Source: Methanobrevibacter sp. (lineage in GTDB: Archaea > Methanobacteriota > Methanobacteria > Methanobacteriales > Methanobacteriaceae). From it: DNA of 47,448 nucleotides. Where the stretch lies: contig JAFQXD010000063.1 in the NCBI GenBank assembly GCA_017407115.1, positions 1 through 47,448 on the forward strand, in the 5' to 3' direction. Shown one piece after another: positions 8,367 to 17,441 of this stretch (position 1 is its first letter; every line of letters begins with the position of its first letter). The notes under the pieces are model-generated. The model was given only the letters and a program-made list of their open reading frames with translations. It did not search any database and was not told the origin of the DNA. Both the position numbers and the translations under genes were made by a program.

Positions 8367-10685
8367 ATGGAAAAAATATCAGAATTAGGAAATAAATTAA
8401 ATGATTCCGTTAAAATCAACGTAGAAAAAAATAACGGAATTAGAGAAAGATTCAGTTACGAAAAACTATTAAAATCATTAGTAATGGTTGAAACCCCCTT
8501 CTTTGAATCAGATAAAATCGTAGCTACAGTAGTGTCACAATTATACGATGGTATCAAAACCAAAGAAATCAAAAAAATCGTATATGAATGCTTAGAAGAC
8601 ATCGACCCTGAAATCGCTAACAAATACTTAGCAAGTACCCAATTGAAAGTACGTACATCAAGAGACACTATCGAAGCATTCGATTTATCAAAAATTGCTA
8701 ACACCTTAATTGAAGAAACCGGTGCTAGCCAAGAAACCGCTTTTGAAATTGCTACTGAAACCTGGAAAGAACTTAAAAAATTAAATGTCGAATACTTGAC
8801 CGCTCCAATGATCAGGGAAATGGTTAACACCAAATTGATTGAATACGGTTTGGAAGATTTAAGAAGCCGTTACACTCGTTTAGGTATTCCAGTATACAAC
8901 ATTACCTCATTGATTGAAAACGGTAACAGAGACAATGCAAATATGATTCACAACCCTGAAAGTATTCACAAACATGTAGCAGACGAAGCATTAAAACAAT
9001 ACGCACTTTTAAAAATGTTACCAGCACACTTAGCAGATGCACACATGTCCGGTGACATTCACATTCACGATTTGGAATTCTTCGCAGGAAGGCCTTTAAA
9101 CTGTATGCAACATGATATCAGAACTTTCATCAAATACGGTCTTAAAGTGGACGGTACAGGTGACCACACATCCATTGCAGGTGCACCAAACCACATGGAA
9201 ACCTTAATGAACCACACAGGCGAAATCATGCTTGCAGCACAACAAAACATGTCCGGAGGACAAGGAATGTCCTTATGGAACGTATTTGTTGCACCATTTG
9301 CAAGAGGAAGAACCTATGATGAAATCAAACAGTCTGTTCAAATGCTTGTTTACAACTTGAACATGGCTTACGCAGCTCGTGGATCCCAAGTGCCATTCAC
9401 AAGTATGGCATTGGAATTCGGTGTTCCTGATTTCTTAAAAGACGAAACCGCATACGGACCAAAAGGCAAAGTAGTTGGAACCTACGCTGATTACGAAGAA
9501 GAAACCAGATTAATCCAAAGAGCATTCACTGAAACCTTACTTGAAGGAGACAACGAAGGTAAACCTCACTTATTCCCAAATACAATTTATACCTTACGTG
9601 AAGAAACTATGACCAGTGAATACGAAGAAGACATTCGTTTAGTACACGAATTATCCGCAAAATATGGTTCATCCTACTTTGTAAACATGTTCCCTAAATA
9701 CAGAGGCAAAATGGCAAACTACATGGGATGCAGAACCTGTTTACAAGACACCTGGACCGGTGACTGGGATCAAGATTGTTTAAGAACCGGTAACCTTGCA
9801 TACGTTACCTTAAACTTCCCAAGAATCGGATACCAATCCAAAGACGAATCACAAGTATTTGAATACTTGGACGAATACATGGATTTAGCAGTAGAAACCT
9901 TAATGCTCAGAAGAGAACAAGGATTAAAATGTTTAAATGACTTCCACATCTTGCCGTTCTTAAAACAGCAAGTTGCTGAAGATTCATACTACAGAATCCA
10001 AAATTCAACCTTGTCCTTTGGTTTTGTTGGACTTAACGAAATGTTATTATCCTTATTCGGCGAAGGTATCGAAAACCCAGATGCAAATAAATTTGGTGTA
10101 AAATGTCTCGAATACGTTAATGACAGAGCTGAAAAATTAAAAGATGAAACAGGACTCAGATGGTCTGTTTTACAAACCCCTGCAGAATCCACTGCATACA
10201 GGTTTGCAACTCTTGACAAAAAACAATTCGGAGACCAAGCTATCGTACAAGGTGAAGGAAATGCCAATTACTACACCAACTCCTCACATGTACCAGTAGA
10301 TACCGGAGCTTCCTTAATTGAAAAAATCAAAATTGAAGAGCAATACCACAGCTTAACCCCTGGTGGACACATCTTCCATGCATTCATGGGAGAATCCTAC
10401 TCCGATCCAGATTCATTAATGAGCTTAACCAATAAAATTGCAAGAAAATCCGATATCGGATTCTGGGCTTACAGCTCAGCATTAAGTTTTTGTCTTAATT
10501 GTAAAACCTTAATGAAAGGTTTGAATAATACTTGCCCTACCTGTGGTGAAAAAGAAGATGTAGAATGGTATGATAGGATTACCGGATACGTACAACAAGT
10601 TGGACGTGCAAAATCTGCATCTGGAGGATGGAACCCAGGTAAACGTCAAGAATTAATTGATAGAAGAAGATTTGAAGATAACTAA
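8367..10685 (+). CDS. nrdD: Anaerobic ribonucleoside-triphosphate reductase (class III)
   Basis: The enzyme reduces ribonucleoside triphosphates to deoxyribonucleotides using an oxygen-sensitive glycyl radical. The 772-residue protein begins with an ATP-cone allosteric domain (about 18-110), followed by the barrel catalytic domain, a C-terminal zinc ribbon (CLNC then CPTCG, about 708-730) and the glycyl-radical region with SASGGWNPGK near residue 750. I chose the ATG at 8367 because GGTG lies 8 nt upstream; a GTG at 8358 overlaps that ribosome site. The activase nrdG is not adjacent. Two palindromes upstream suggest redox control. Confidence 0.95.
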   Translation: MEKISELGNKLNDSVKINVEKNNGIRERFSYEKLLKSLVMVETPFFESDKIVATVVSQLYDGIKTKEIKKIVYECLEDIDPEIANKYLASTQLKVRTSRDTIEAFDLSKIANTLIEETGASQETAFEIATETWKELKKLNVEYLTAPMIREMVNTKLIEYGLEDLRSRYTRLGIPVYNITSLIENGNRDNANMIHNPESIHKHVADEALKQYALLKMLPAHLADAHMSGDIHIHDLEFFAGRPLNCMQHDIRTFIKYGLKVDGTGDHTSIAGAPNHMETLMNHTGEIMLAAQQNMSGGQGMSLWNVFVAPFARGRTYDEIKQSVQMLVYNLNMAYAARGSQVPFTSMALEFGVPDFLKDETAYGPKGKVVGTYADYEEETRLIQRAFTETLLEGDNEGKPHLFPNTIYTLREETMTSEYEEDIRLVHELSAKYGSSYFVNMFPKYRGKMANYMGCRTCLQDTWTGDWDQDCLRTGNLAYVTLNFPRIGYQSKDESQVFEYLDEYMDLAVETLMLRREQGLKCLNDFHILPFLKQQVAEDSYYRIQNSTLSFGFVGLNEMLLSLFGEGIENPDANKFGVKCLEYVNDRAEKLKDETGLRWSVLQTPAESTAYRFATLDKKQFGDQAIVQGEGNANYYTNSSHVPVDTGASLIEKIKIEEQYHSLTPGGHIFHAFMGESYSDPDSLMSLTNKIARKSDIGFWAYSSALSFCLNCKTLMKGLNNTCPTCGEKEDVEWYDRITGYVQQVGRAKSASGGWNPGKRQELIDRRRFEDN

Positions 10686-10696
10686 ATGTTATCTTC
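10674..10696 (+). terminator. Hairpin spanning the nrdD stop codon, T-tract
   Basis: GAAGATAAC (10674-10682) and GTTATCTTC (10688-10696) form a perfect 9-bp stem around a 5-nt loop that contains the TAA stop. CCATTTTTTT follows about 8 nt later. This is a good candidate for an intrinsic terminator or 3'-end processing element. Confidence 0.65.
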
Positions 10697-10808
10697 TTCA
10701 CACCATTTTTTTACACCAAACCATCAATTATTTTTCAAAACCCAAATTATTTTCCAAAATCACCAAAAAACTAAAAGTATATTAATACCATTAAACTAAA
10801 ATTATAAT

Positions 10809-10831
10809 ATTATCATATCACTGATGATAAT
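10809..10831. repeat. Inverted repeat upstream of rpl21e (distal)
   Basis: Arms ATTATCAT (10809-10816) and ATGATAAT (10824-10831) are exact complements with a 7-nt spacer. It lies about 75 bp upstream of the likely rpl21e TATA box, so it is possibly a protein-binding site. It belongs to the 260-bp gap between nrdD and rpl21e. Confidence 0.45.
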
Positions 10832-10847
10832 TTATTATTTTCACATT

Positions 10848-10900
10848 CTATGTTACTAGTATTTATGGGCTTTTTTAATACTAGGTAGCTGATAACATAG
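10848..10900. promoter_or_regulatory. Nested double inverted repeat upstream of the rpl21e promoter
   Basis: Outer arms CTATGTTA (10848-10855) and TAACATAG (10893-10900) enclose inner arms CTAGTATT (10856-10863) and AATACTAG (10877-10884), with a 13-nt loop. It ends just before the TATA-like ACTTATATA at about 10905-10913, so it is probably upstream of the transcription start and acts as DNA, perhaps as an operator. An alternative is the 3' end of an untracked small transcript. Confidence 0.5.
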
Positions 10901-10945
10901 ATATACTTATATACCCAGACGAGAACTGATTTAAGAGGTTATACA

Positions 10946-11236
10946 ATGCAAAGATCAAGAGGATTAAAAAGTAGATCAAGAAAAAAAATGACTAAAGTAC
11001 AAAGACCTGGTAGAACCAACCCTATTACCAACAGGCTCCAAAGATTCGAAGAAGGAGACTTAGTTCACATTACTATTAACCCAAGTATCCAAAAAGGACA
11101 ACCTGCTCCTAGATTCCACGGTAAAACTGGAAAAATCACAGGTCAAAAAGGAAAAGCATACATCGTTTCATTAAAAGATGGAAACAAAGCAAAAGAATTA
11201 ATCGTTAGACCTGACCACTTAAAATTACAAAACTGA
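10946..11236 (+). CDS. rpl21e: 50S ribosomal protein L21e
   Basis: This 96-residue basic protein belongs to the large subunit and is specific to archaea and eukaryotes. It shows the L21e signature: a basic N-terminus (about 1-30), then an SH3-like region with FEEGDLVHI and [18 protein letters not shown]. An AGAGGTTATACA leader precedes the ATG, and a TATA box lies at about 10905. It leads the conserved archaeal cluster rpl21e-rpoF, with a 5-bp gap to rpoF, followed by DUF655, rsmA and a HemK-like gene. Confidence 0.95.
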   Translation: MQRSRGLKSRSRKKMTKVQRPGRTNPITNRLQRFEEGDLVHITINPSIQKGQPAPRFHGKTGKITGQKGKAYIVSLKDGNKAKELIVRPDHLKLQN

Positions 11237-11241
11237 GTTTT

Positions 11242-11586
11242 ATGATTGGAAAAAACATTATTGATAGTGAACCTATACCAAGAGTTAAAGTTAAAGAAGT
11301 AATTGAAGAATTTTCCGAGGAAAATGAATTAAACTATGAACAGAACGTTACTTTAAACCATCTTGCAAGATTCAAAAGATACTCTGTAGAAGATGCAGAA
11401 GAACTTATGGAAAAACTTGTAAATGATTTTAACTTAAGACCTAAAGTCGCTGTACATATTATTGATTTAGTTCCTCAGGATTTAGCAGATTTAAGATTAA
11501 TATTTGCTAAAGAACCAACTAAAATCGACAACGACGAAATGAAAAAAATTCTTGAACTTCTAGAACAATACGATATTATCGAATAG
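11242..11586 (+). CDS. rpoF: DNA-directed RNA polymerase subunit F (Rpo4/Rpb4)
   Basis: The 114-residue protein forms the Rpo4 part of the stalk heterodimer with Rpo7 (subunit E), which aids open-complex formation and binds emerging RNA. The N-terminal part contacts the partner and the C-terminal HRDC-like helices include the region around VAVHIIDLVPQDLADLRLIF (about 73-92). Location directly after rpl21e is the usual archaeal arrangement. Transcription probably ends at the hairpin overlapping its stop codon. Confidence 0.9.
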   Translation: MIGKNIIDSEPIPRVKVKEVIEEFSEENELNYEQNVTLNHLARFKRYSVEDAEELMEKLVNDFNLRPKVAVHIIDLVPQDLADLRLIFAKEPTKIDNDEMKKILELLEQYDIIE

Positions 11587-11599
11587 TTAACAACTATTC
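11581..11599 (+). terminator. Hairpin spanning the rpoF stop codon, T-tract
   Basis: GAATAGTT (11581-11588) and AACTATTC (11592-11599) form a perfect 8-bp stem with a 3-nt loop; the TAG stop is in the left arm. CCTTTTTTT follows at once. It has all the parts of an intrinsic terminator, separating rpl21e-rpoF from DUF655. Confidence 0.7.
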
Positions 11600-11756
11600 C
11601 CTTTTTTTATTATTTTAAATTGTAATTTCACATAGATATATCAATTTTAATAGCTTTTTTTAGATATATTTATTACATTTGAAAATTAAAAATAACAATA
11701 AGTTTTATATTGTAGTCAATTTTTGACATGATTACGAACAATAGTGAAGTGATAAT

Positions 11757-12395
11757 ATGAATAATAATAACAGAAAAGAAAAAGCACCAACAGTAAAAAA
11801 AGAAGAATATGCTGTTATACTTGATTACTTAAGTAGGGGGTATGTCAAATCAGACATGTCCAAATTTGGTGGAAAAGCTATTGCTCAAGCTATTGGTACA
11901 GAACAATTCACTTTACTAGAATTAGCTCCTAAAAATGGTGTAGATTTAGAAATCCAGGACACTGTATACATAGGAAAAGGAAAGAGAGACAAAATATACA
12001 GAGTTTTAGGAAAACTTGATTTCGAAAATCTAACAGCGACTAGTAGAATCGAATTGGAATATGCTATTCGCGATATTGTAGAAGCGAATGAAGAAAAATT
12101 CGTTGAATTTTTCAATACTACAGACTCACTAAGTACCAGACTTCACTCTTTAGAGTTAATTCCAGGAATTGGTAAAAAATATATGTGGGACATCATTAAA
12201 GCGAGAGAGGAAAAACCTTTTGAAAGTTTTGAGGACATTACCAAAAGGCTCCCAACTTTAACAGATCCTGCAGGGATGATTGTAAACAGAGTAAAACAAG
12301 AATTGGATACCTCCACAGTCAGAAGAGGTAAAAACAAATATTATATATTTACTCAACCTCCAAGAAATTCCAGAAGGCCTAGAAATTCCAGATAA
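11757..12395 (+). CDS. DUF655 family putative nucleic-acid-binding protein
   Basis: The 212-residue protein belongs to the archaeal DUF655 family, almost always found beside rpoF and rsmA and thought from structure to bind nucleic acid. An OB-like N-terminal half (about 15-85) is followed by a helix-hairpin-helix (LELIPGIGKKYMWDII, about 132-147) and a basic Arg/Asn-rich tail. The biochemical role is unproven; context suggests ribosome or RNA metabolism. GTGATA precedes the ATG. A TACGAACAAT sequence at 11733-11742 matches half of the nrdD palindrome but has no second arm. Confidence 0.8.
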   Translation: MNNNNRKEKAPTVKKEEYAVILDYLSRGYVKSDMSKFGGKAIAQAIGTEQFTLLELAPKNGVDLEIQDTVYIGKGKRDKIYRVLGKLDFENLTATSRIELEYAIRDIVEANEEKFVEFFNTTDSLSTRLHSLELIPGIGKKYMWDIIKAREEKPFESFEDITKRLPTLTDPAGMIVNRVKQELDTSTVRRGKNKYYIFTQPPRNSRRPRNSR

Positions 12396-12403
12396 GTGAT
12401 AAA

Positions 12404-13276
12404 TTGAATAGTGAATCTTCCCAATCCCTATCAAAAACAACAAAAAAAATTTTAAATCAGCATGGGATAAAGTTAAACAAAAATCTCGGCCAAAATTATC
12501 TGATTGATAAGAACAAAAGAGACCAGATAATTAACTTTGGAAATCTCAATGAAAACGATACTGTTTTGGAGATAGGAACAGGGATAGGAACGCTTACAAT
12601 TGAACTTGCCAAAAGAGCTGGAAAGGTAATATCTATTGAACAGGATTCAAATATTGCCGAAATACTGGCTGAACGACTTGAAAATGAAAAAATAGATAAC
12701 GTAGAGTTAATCAATGATGATGCATTGAATGTGGACTTCCCCAAATTTAATAAAATCATCTCAAATCTACCTTATCAAATCTCATCACCGATTACTTTTA
12801 AATTTTTAAATTATGATTTTGATTTGGCCATTTTGATGTATCAAAAAGAATTTGCAAAACGCATGAATGGTGCTGTGGGAACCAAAGACTATTCAAGGCT
12901 GTCTGCAATGCTATATTTTAAATGTGATGTTGAAACTCTCAGTGAGGTAAGCTCAGAAAGTTTCATACCAAAACCAAAAGTTGATTCGACAGTTGTCAAG
13001 TTAACGCCAAAGAAAAATGAAATATCAAAAAAAGACTTTAAGATATACTCCAATTTTACAAAAGCGCTGTTCCAACATAGAAACAAAAAAATCAGAAATG
13101 CCCTAATCGATTCAAGACATGTCATCTGCAGTCTTGACAAAAAAGAGATGAAGGAGAAAATGAACGGCATTGAATCCGATGAGCTGAATGAATATCTTAA
13201 AAAAAGAGTAATAGCCATTGAACCTGAAGAGATACTGTTTTTATCAAAAGAATTGAATCTGATTTTAAACGAGTAG
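12404..13276 (+). CDS. rsmA: 16S rRNA dimethyladenosine transferase RsmA/KsgA (Dim1)
   Basis: The 290-residue enzyme dimethylates two adjacent adenosines in the 3'-terminal helix of 16S rRNA during 30S maturation. Visible motifs are the lead GQNYLIDKN, the SAM-binding VLEIGTGIGTLT (about 52-63) and the catalytic NLPYQISSP (about 128-136). A C-terminal helical domain completes the normal length. The start is a TTG at 12404 with GTGAT just upstream; no in-frame ATG precedes the conserved core. It lies 8 bp after DUF655 and 5 bp before the HemK-like gene, so it is in one operon. Confidence 0.93.
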   Translation: MNSESSQSLSKTTKKILNQHGIKLNKNLGQNYLIDKNKRDQIINFGNLNENDTVLEIGTGIGTLTIELAKRAGKVISIEQDSNIAEILAERLENEKIDNVELINDDALNVDFPKFNKIISNLPYQISSPITFKFLNYDFDLAILMYQKEFAKRMNGAVGTKDYSRLSAMLYFKCDVETLSEVSSESFIPKPKVDSTVVKLTPKKNEISKKDFKIYSNFTKALFQHRNKKIRNALIDSRHVICSLDKKEMKEKMNGIESDELNEYLKKRVIAIEPEEILFLSKELNLILNE

Positions 13277-13281
13277 ATAAA

Positions 13282-13866
13282 ATGAGCGAATTTATTATTA
13301 ATACTGATGACAATGTCTATATTCCTGCTGAAGACAGCTATTTGCTTGCCGAGAATTTGGAAATTAAAGAAGGTCAAAGCGTTTTGGAAATTGGAACGGG
13401 ATCAGGAATTGTCGCAATGTATGCTTCAAGATTGACTGACCGCATTACGGTAACGGACATCAATTTCGATGCATGCGAACTTGCAAGAAAAAACTTTGAA
13501 GCCAACGAAATTGAAAACATTGAAATATTATTTGGAAACTTATTCGAACCTGTGAAAAATAGAAAGTTTGATGTAATTTTATTTAATACTCCATATCTAC
13601 CTACCGAAGAAGATGAAGTTATTGACAGCAATTTAAATTATGCATTCGATGGTGGATTAAATGGTAGGAAAGTTATTGATTTATTTTTAAATGAATTGCC
13701 AAATCATTTAAATGATGGAGGAATTGTGCAGCTGATTCAGTCTTCATTTTCAGACAACGAAAAAACTTTGGACAGACTGGATGAACTGGGCTTTATCGCA
13801 GAAATTGCCGCATCAGAACATTTCTTTTTTGAAGATATTACATTAATTAACGCTTATAAAATTTAA
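13282..13866 (+). CDS. HemK/PrmC-family methyltransferase (archaeal Mtq2-like)
   Basis: This 194-residue SAM-dependent methyltransferase has motif I VLEIGTGSGIVA (about 35-46) and the NPPY-type active-site motif as NTPYLP (about 102-107). Asn at the first position and Pro-Tyr fit methylation of a glutamine amide. Short archaeal members lack the N-terminal domain of bacterial PrmC and resemble eukaryotic Mtq2, which works with Trm112 on release factor aRF1. Coupling to rsmA supports a translation-linked role. The substrate is inferred. Confidence 0.85.
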   Translation: MSEFIINTDDNVYIPAEDSYLLAENLEIKEGQSVLEIGTGSGIVAMYASRLTDRITVTDINFDACELARKNFEANEIENIEILFGNLFEPVKNRKFDVILFNTPYLPTEEDEVIDSNLNYAFDGGLNGRKVIDLFLNELPNHLNDGGIVQLIQSSFSDNEKTLDRLDELGFIAEIAASEHFFFEDITLINAYKI

Positions 13867-13879
13867 AAAGGTGATATAT

Positions 13880-14038
13880 ATGGAACAATGGAAAATGTCA
13901 ATTTTAACAGGAATTGCACTGATAATTCTTGGTATAATATTTATTATACTTAGAGGCCATATAAGCATTTGGCTAGCAATAGTAATTATATTAGGAATAG
14001 TTGATATTGCATTAGGATTATACAGAAAAAATAGATAA
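13880..14038 (+). CDS. Small membrane protein, 52 residues
   Basis: An ATG at 13880 behind AAAAAGGTGATAT opens a 52-residue frame with two hydrophobic stretches (about 8-23 and 29-45) separated by a short Arg/Gly/His loop and ended by a basic tail YRKKNR-like. It follows the HemK-like gene by 13 bp, probably in the same transcript, and is convergent with dapF. The good ribosome site and helix composition support a real gene. Family and function are unknown. Confidence 0.65.
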   Translation: MEQWKMSILTGIALIILGIIFIILRGHISIWLAIVIILGIVDIALGLYRKNR

Positions 14039-14042
14039 AAAG

Positions 14043-14060
14043 GGAGAATTATAATTCTCC
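14043..14060 (-). terminator. Perfect palindrome spanning the dapF stop codon, T-tract
   Basis: The 18-bp perfect palindrome built on GGAGAATTA covers the dapF TAA stop (14049-14051). On the minus strand it is followed by CCCTTTTTATC. It can end dapF transcripts and also faces the small membrane protein gene from the other side. Confidence 0.65.
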
Positions 14061-14909
14061 ATCAAAAACAAGCTCTGCTGGACCTTCCATGAAGGCTCCA
14101 AGAGCATCTTCTTTTTCATAAACAGTGAAGTTCAAGTCACCACCAGGTAAATGAAGCAATATTTCACTGTCAAACAAGCCAAGTTTGAAACCTGAAATTG
14201 CAGTGGAAGTAGCACCGGTACCGCATGCAAGTGTAACACCTGCACCTCTCTCCCAAGTAATCATTTTACCTTCATTTTTAGATATTACCTCAACAAAGTG
14301 CACATTGATTTTTTCAGGAAAAACCTCATGGGCTTCAATGGCCGGACCGTATTTGTCAATGTCGATTTCATCCACATCATCGACAAATATAATCGCATGA
14401 GGGTTACCGACGCTTATAGCTGTCAGGTTAAATGTAGTGTCCAACACTTCCAACTGGCCATCCAAGAATTCGTCCATATCGGAAGTCATTGGGATTTCAG
14501 GAGTTTTGAAAGTGGATAAACCCATGTCCACCTTGAACAATACAGGTTCATCGCCATCCAATGTAATTTCAATTGTTTTTATTCCTGCTCTTGTCTCTAC
14601 AGTCATTTTTTCCTGTTTTAAAATGCCTTTTCTGTAGACAAAATCACCAAAGCATCTTATACCATTTCCGCACATTTCGGCTTCGCTTCCATCTGGATTA
14701 AACATTCTGTATCCGATATCGGCAACTTCGGACGGTTCCACAAATAAAACACCATCTCCACCTACGCCAAAGTTTCTGTGACATAATATTCTGCATGCTT
14801 CCGGTTTGTCCGCTTCCGGAATGACTTCCCCTTTGCTTTCATCGATTATTGGAAAGTCATTGCCTATTCCGTGCATTTTTGAAAATTTCAATCCTTTTAA
14901 ATCTACCAT
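14049..14909 (-). CDS. dapF: Diaminopimelate epimerase
   Basis: The 286-residue cofactor-free enzyme converts LL- to meso-diaminopimelate, the substrate of LysA. The two catalytic-cysteine regions are visible: EMCGNGIRCFGDF in the N-terminal half and LACGTGATS in the C-terminal half. Length is normal. It follows lysA by 9 bp on the minus strand, so lysA-dapF is a lysine operon. The organism has pseudomurein rather than murein if it is a Methanobacteriales member, so the product serves lysine synthesis, not a DAP cell wall. Confidence 0.95.
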   Translation of the reverse strand: MVDLKGLKFSKMHGIGNDFPIIDESKGEVIPEADKPEACRILCHRNFGVGGDGVLFVEPSEVADIGYRMFNPDGSEAEMCGNGIRCFGDFVYRKGILKQEKMTVETRAGIKTIEITLDGDEPVLFKVDMGLSTFKTPEIPMTSDMDEFLDGQLEVLDTTFNLTAISVGNPHAIIFVDDVDEIDIDKYGPAIEAHEVFPEKINVHFVEVISKNEGKMITWERGAGVTLACGTGATSTAISGFKLGLFDSEILLHLPGGDLNFTVYEKEDALGAFMEGPAELVFDGEL

Positions 14910-14918
14910 AATATCAAC

Positions 14919-16202
14919 TTATTTTAAATGTGGTGGAATTCTTTGTTTTGCATACAAATCTTCAAAGGTTTCTCTTTCACGTACAAGTGAGCATTTACCA
15001 TCACTCACCAATACTTCAGAAGCCAAAGGCCTTGAGTTGTAATTGGAAGACATTGTAAATCCATATGCTCCAGCATTCAATATACCTAAAACATCACCCT
15101 CTTCCACATCAGGCATTGGCCTGTCACGTGCAAACAGGTCTCCGGATTCACATACGTTTCCTGCAATATCCACTTCCTGAGTATTAGGAGCATCCATTTT
15201 GCTTGCATCGACTATGTGGTGGTATGAATCATACATTGCAGGTCTTAAAAGTGTGTGGAATCCTGCATCTACACCAATGAATTTTCTATAGCTTTGTTTT
15301 ACGCTGTTTACAGTCACTAAAAGTACACTGGCATCCCCAACCAAGTATCTTCCAGGTTCAAGATACATTGCAGGATTGCCCATATCGAATTCTTCGAGTT
15401 TTTCTTTGAAAAGACCAATATTTACTTCTGCAAATTTATCCAAATCAACGATGTTTTCTTCCGGAGTATAAGGAATACCTACACCCCCACCGAAATCAAC
15501 AAATTCAAAGTCAATTCCAGCTTCCTGGTGCACTTTACCTGCAATATCCATTGTTGATTCGATAGCTAGTTTAAAAGGTTCCGGATCCAAAATTCCTGAA
15601 CCTATATGGGAATGCATACCTACAGGATCGAATCCCAATTCTTTAGCCAAAGTGTAGACTTCTACAGCTTCATTGTCCATTATACCGAATTTACTCATAA
15701 CTCCCCCGGTGATACAGTGGTCGTGGTGTCCTGCACCTACCATAGGGTTTACTCTGAATGATATTTTTAAGCCTTCAGGGTCAACGACACTGGCCAATCT
15801 TTTAAGCGCTGATACGGAGTCGATGTTTAAAACAGCCCCTTCATCATGAACGAATTTCAGCTCATCATTGGTTATGTTGTTACCTGTAAATAGTATTCTG
15901 TCGCCTGAAAATCCAATCATTTTGGAAATGTGAACCTCACCAGGTGAAACCGCATCAATACAGCAACCTTCAGACTCTAAAATTTTCATCACTGCAAGGT
16001 TGGTATTGGCTTTACATGCGTAAAATACTTTGAAATCATCGTAATATTTTGAAAAGGCAGAGTAAAATCTGTTGTAGTTGTCTCTTATTCTTGCCTCATC
16101 AATTACATAGGTTGGAGTTCCAAATTCTTCTGCGATGTCTAAAGCATCTGCTCCACCGATATCCAAGTGGTTTTTATCATTAACTTTAATATTTAAATCC
16201 AT
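14919..16202 (-). CDS. lysA: Diaminopimelate decarboxylase
   Basis: This PLP enzyme catalyses the last step of lysine synthesis, decarboxylating meso-diaminopimelate. The 427-residue fold-type III protein has the PLP lysine in YACKANTN (K64), the HSHIGSG motif, the glycine-rich GGGVGIPY loop, EPGRYLVG and the active-site CESGD near residue 350. The ATG at 16202 is preceded by a short AT-rich leader in a roughly 130-bp divergent region shared with the Nudix gene. It is first in the operon with dapF. Confidence 0.95.
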   Translation of the reverse strand: MDLNIKVNDKNHLDIGGADALDIAEEFGTPTYVIDEARIRDNYNRFYSAFSKYYDDFKVFYACKANTNLAVMKILESEGCCIDAVSPGEVHISKMIGFSGDRILFTGNNITNDELKFVHDEGAVLNIDSVSALKRLASVVDPEGLKISFRVNPMVGAGHHDHCITGGVMSKFGIMDNEAVEVYTLAKELGFDPVGMHSHIGSGILDPEPFKLAIESTMDIAGKVHQEAGIDFEFVDFGGGVGIPYTPEENIVDLDKFAEVNIGLFKEKLEEFDMGNPAMYLEPGRYLVGDASVLLVTVNSVKQSYRKFIGVDAGFHTLLRPAMYDSYHHIVDASKMDAPNTQEVDIAGNVCESGDLFARDRPMPDVEEGDVLGILNAGAYGFTMSSNYNSRPLASEVLVSDGKCSLVRERETFEDLYAKQRIPPHLK

Positions 16203-16330
16203 AATAAAACTCCTAAAAAGTTACATTATGTTTTTACTTATGAGTTTCAATCTATTTAAAACTAGTGAAGGAAAGGATTTTGCCGATGAAATTATTAACC
16301 TAAATGGAGAAACTAAAACTAGTGATTGAA

Positions 16331-16735
16331 ATGGAAAGGCCCTATGGATTGACCGTTCGCGGAATAGTGAAAAATGATGAAAATGAAATACTGATTGTCA
16401 AAAGACATCCCAAAAGCAGAACCGACCCTGAAATGTGGGAACTGCCAGGCGGAAAAGTGGAAAAAGGCGAATTTTTCGCTGATGCCCTTGTCCGTGAAAT
16501 GAAAGAGGAAACAAACCTTGACGTAAAGGTAGGCGACTTTGCAGAAGCCATACAAAATGACTATATGCACAAAAGAACAGTGCAGCTCATGATGTATCTG
16601 GAAGATGTAAAAGGAGAAGTTGAAATAAGTGAAGAGCACACTGATTGGATGTGGGCAAGTTTAGAAAAAATTAAAAGTTTGGAAATATCAACGTCCCTAA
16701 ATAAATTGTTGGAAAAAAGAAAATGGAATATCTAA
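16331..16735 (+). CDS. Nudix hydrolase
   Basis: The 134-residue protein has the full Nudix box (GGKVEKGEFFADALVREMK, then EETNLDV) at about residues 36-60, with the REXXEE metal-binding core intact. The family cleaves nucleoside diphosphates linked to another group; candidates include damaged nucleotides such as 8-oxo-dGTP or nucleotide sugars, and the substrate cannot be read from sequence. I chose the ATG at 16331, preceded by AGTGAT; an upstream ATG at 16304 would add nine residues but lacks a ribosome site. Its 3' end overlaps the convergent zinc-ribbon gene by 4 bp. Confidence 0.85.
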   Translation: MERPYGLTVRGIVKNDENEILIVKRHPKSRTDPEMWELPGGKVEKGEFFADALVREMKEETNLDVKVGDFAEAIQNDYMHKRTVQLMMYLEDVKGEVEISEEHTDWMWASLEKIKSLEISTSLNKLLEKRKWNI

Positions 16736-17433
16736 TCAAATAAAGTTTGATTTTCGATATTCAGTACTCCAACTCTACATTTTGGACATATTGATGATTC
16801 CCCTAAAATCTGAAGTTCATCTCCGCAAATCGGACAAGGAGAATAACTGTCATTAATATAAACTGTCAAATCATTGGTATGATCTTCCAGGATTTCCCTA
16901 ATCAATGAATCTTCCAGATTGGCATTATTTTCAAGAATGACAAACTTGTTGATTTGTTTTCCGCAATCCTTGCAATAATATCCGTAGTACTTGCCTGCAA
17001 AATCAAATTGCTTGTTGTCAAAATCATTGTAAAGGGAATCTTCAATGAAAAAATCACCCTTATTATCAATTGCGAATGACTTTTCAAGCTTTAAAGGCAC
17101 GTCCTTGCGACAATAAATGCAGTTCTGGAACCTGTTGTCGAAATCTATGATTTTTATGTTATCATCCAGATTTTCGATAAGCTGAATAATCTCTTCTTTT
17201 TGTATAGACCTAGATTTTCTGGAAATGTGGAAATTATAAATGTAATTATCGCAACTGTAGCAATAATACTTATAAATTCCTCCTGAAGATAATGCATCGG
17301 AAGCCTTTTTGGATGATTTAACCGTTTGCATATCCACATGAATCTTCTTTTCACTATCAATCCAAAATATGTTTGAAGAGTCAACTAATTTAAATTCACA
17401 GTCACTACAAGAATATTCACTATGGATACCCAT
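16732..17433 (-). CDS. Zinc-ribbon protein with an internal duplication, unknown function
   Basis: This 233-residue protein has six CxxC pairs at residues 9-12, 58-61, 105-108, 154-157, 200-203 and 216-219. The first two and next two pairs have the same 49-residue spacing, and the intervening segments align (KYYCYSCDNYIYNF with GYYCKDCGKQINKF), showing a tandem duplication of a ~95-residue two-knuckle domain. A compact third ribbon closes the protein. There is no signal or membrane segment. It lies 8 bp after argD, probably cotranscribed. I recognise no family; binding of nucleic acid or protein via zinc is likely but unproven. Confidence 0.65.
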   Translation of the reverse strand: MGIHSEYSCSDCEFKLVDSSNIFWIDSEKKIHVDMQTVKSSKKASDALSSGGIYKYYCYSCDNYIYNFHISRKSRSIQKEEIIQLIENLDDNIKIIDFDNRFQNCIYCRKDVPLKLEKSFAIDNKGDFFIEDSLYNDFDNKQFDFAGKYYGYYCKDCGKQINKFVILENNANLEDSLIREILEDHTNDLTVYINDSYSPCPICGDELQILGESSICPKCRVGVLNIENQTLFD

Positions 17434-17441
17434 TTTATCAC

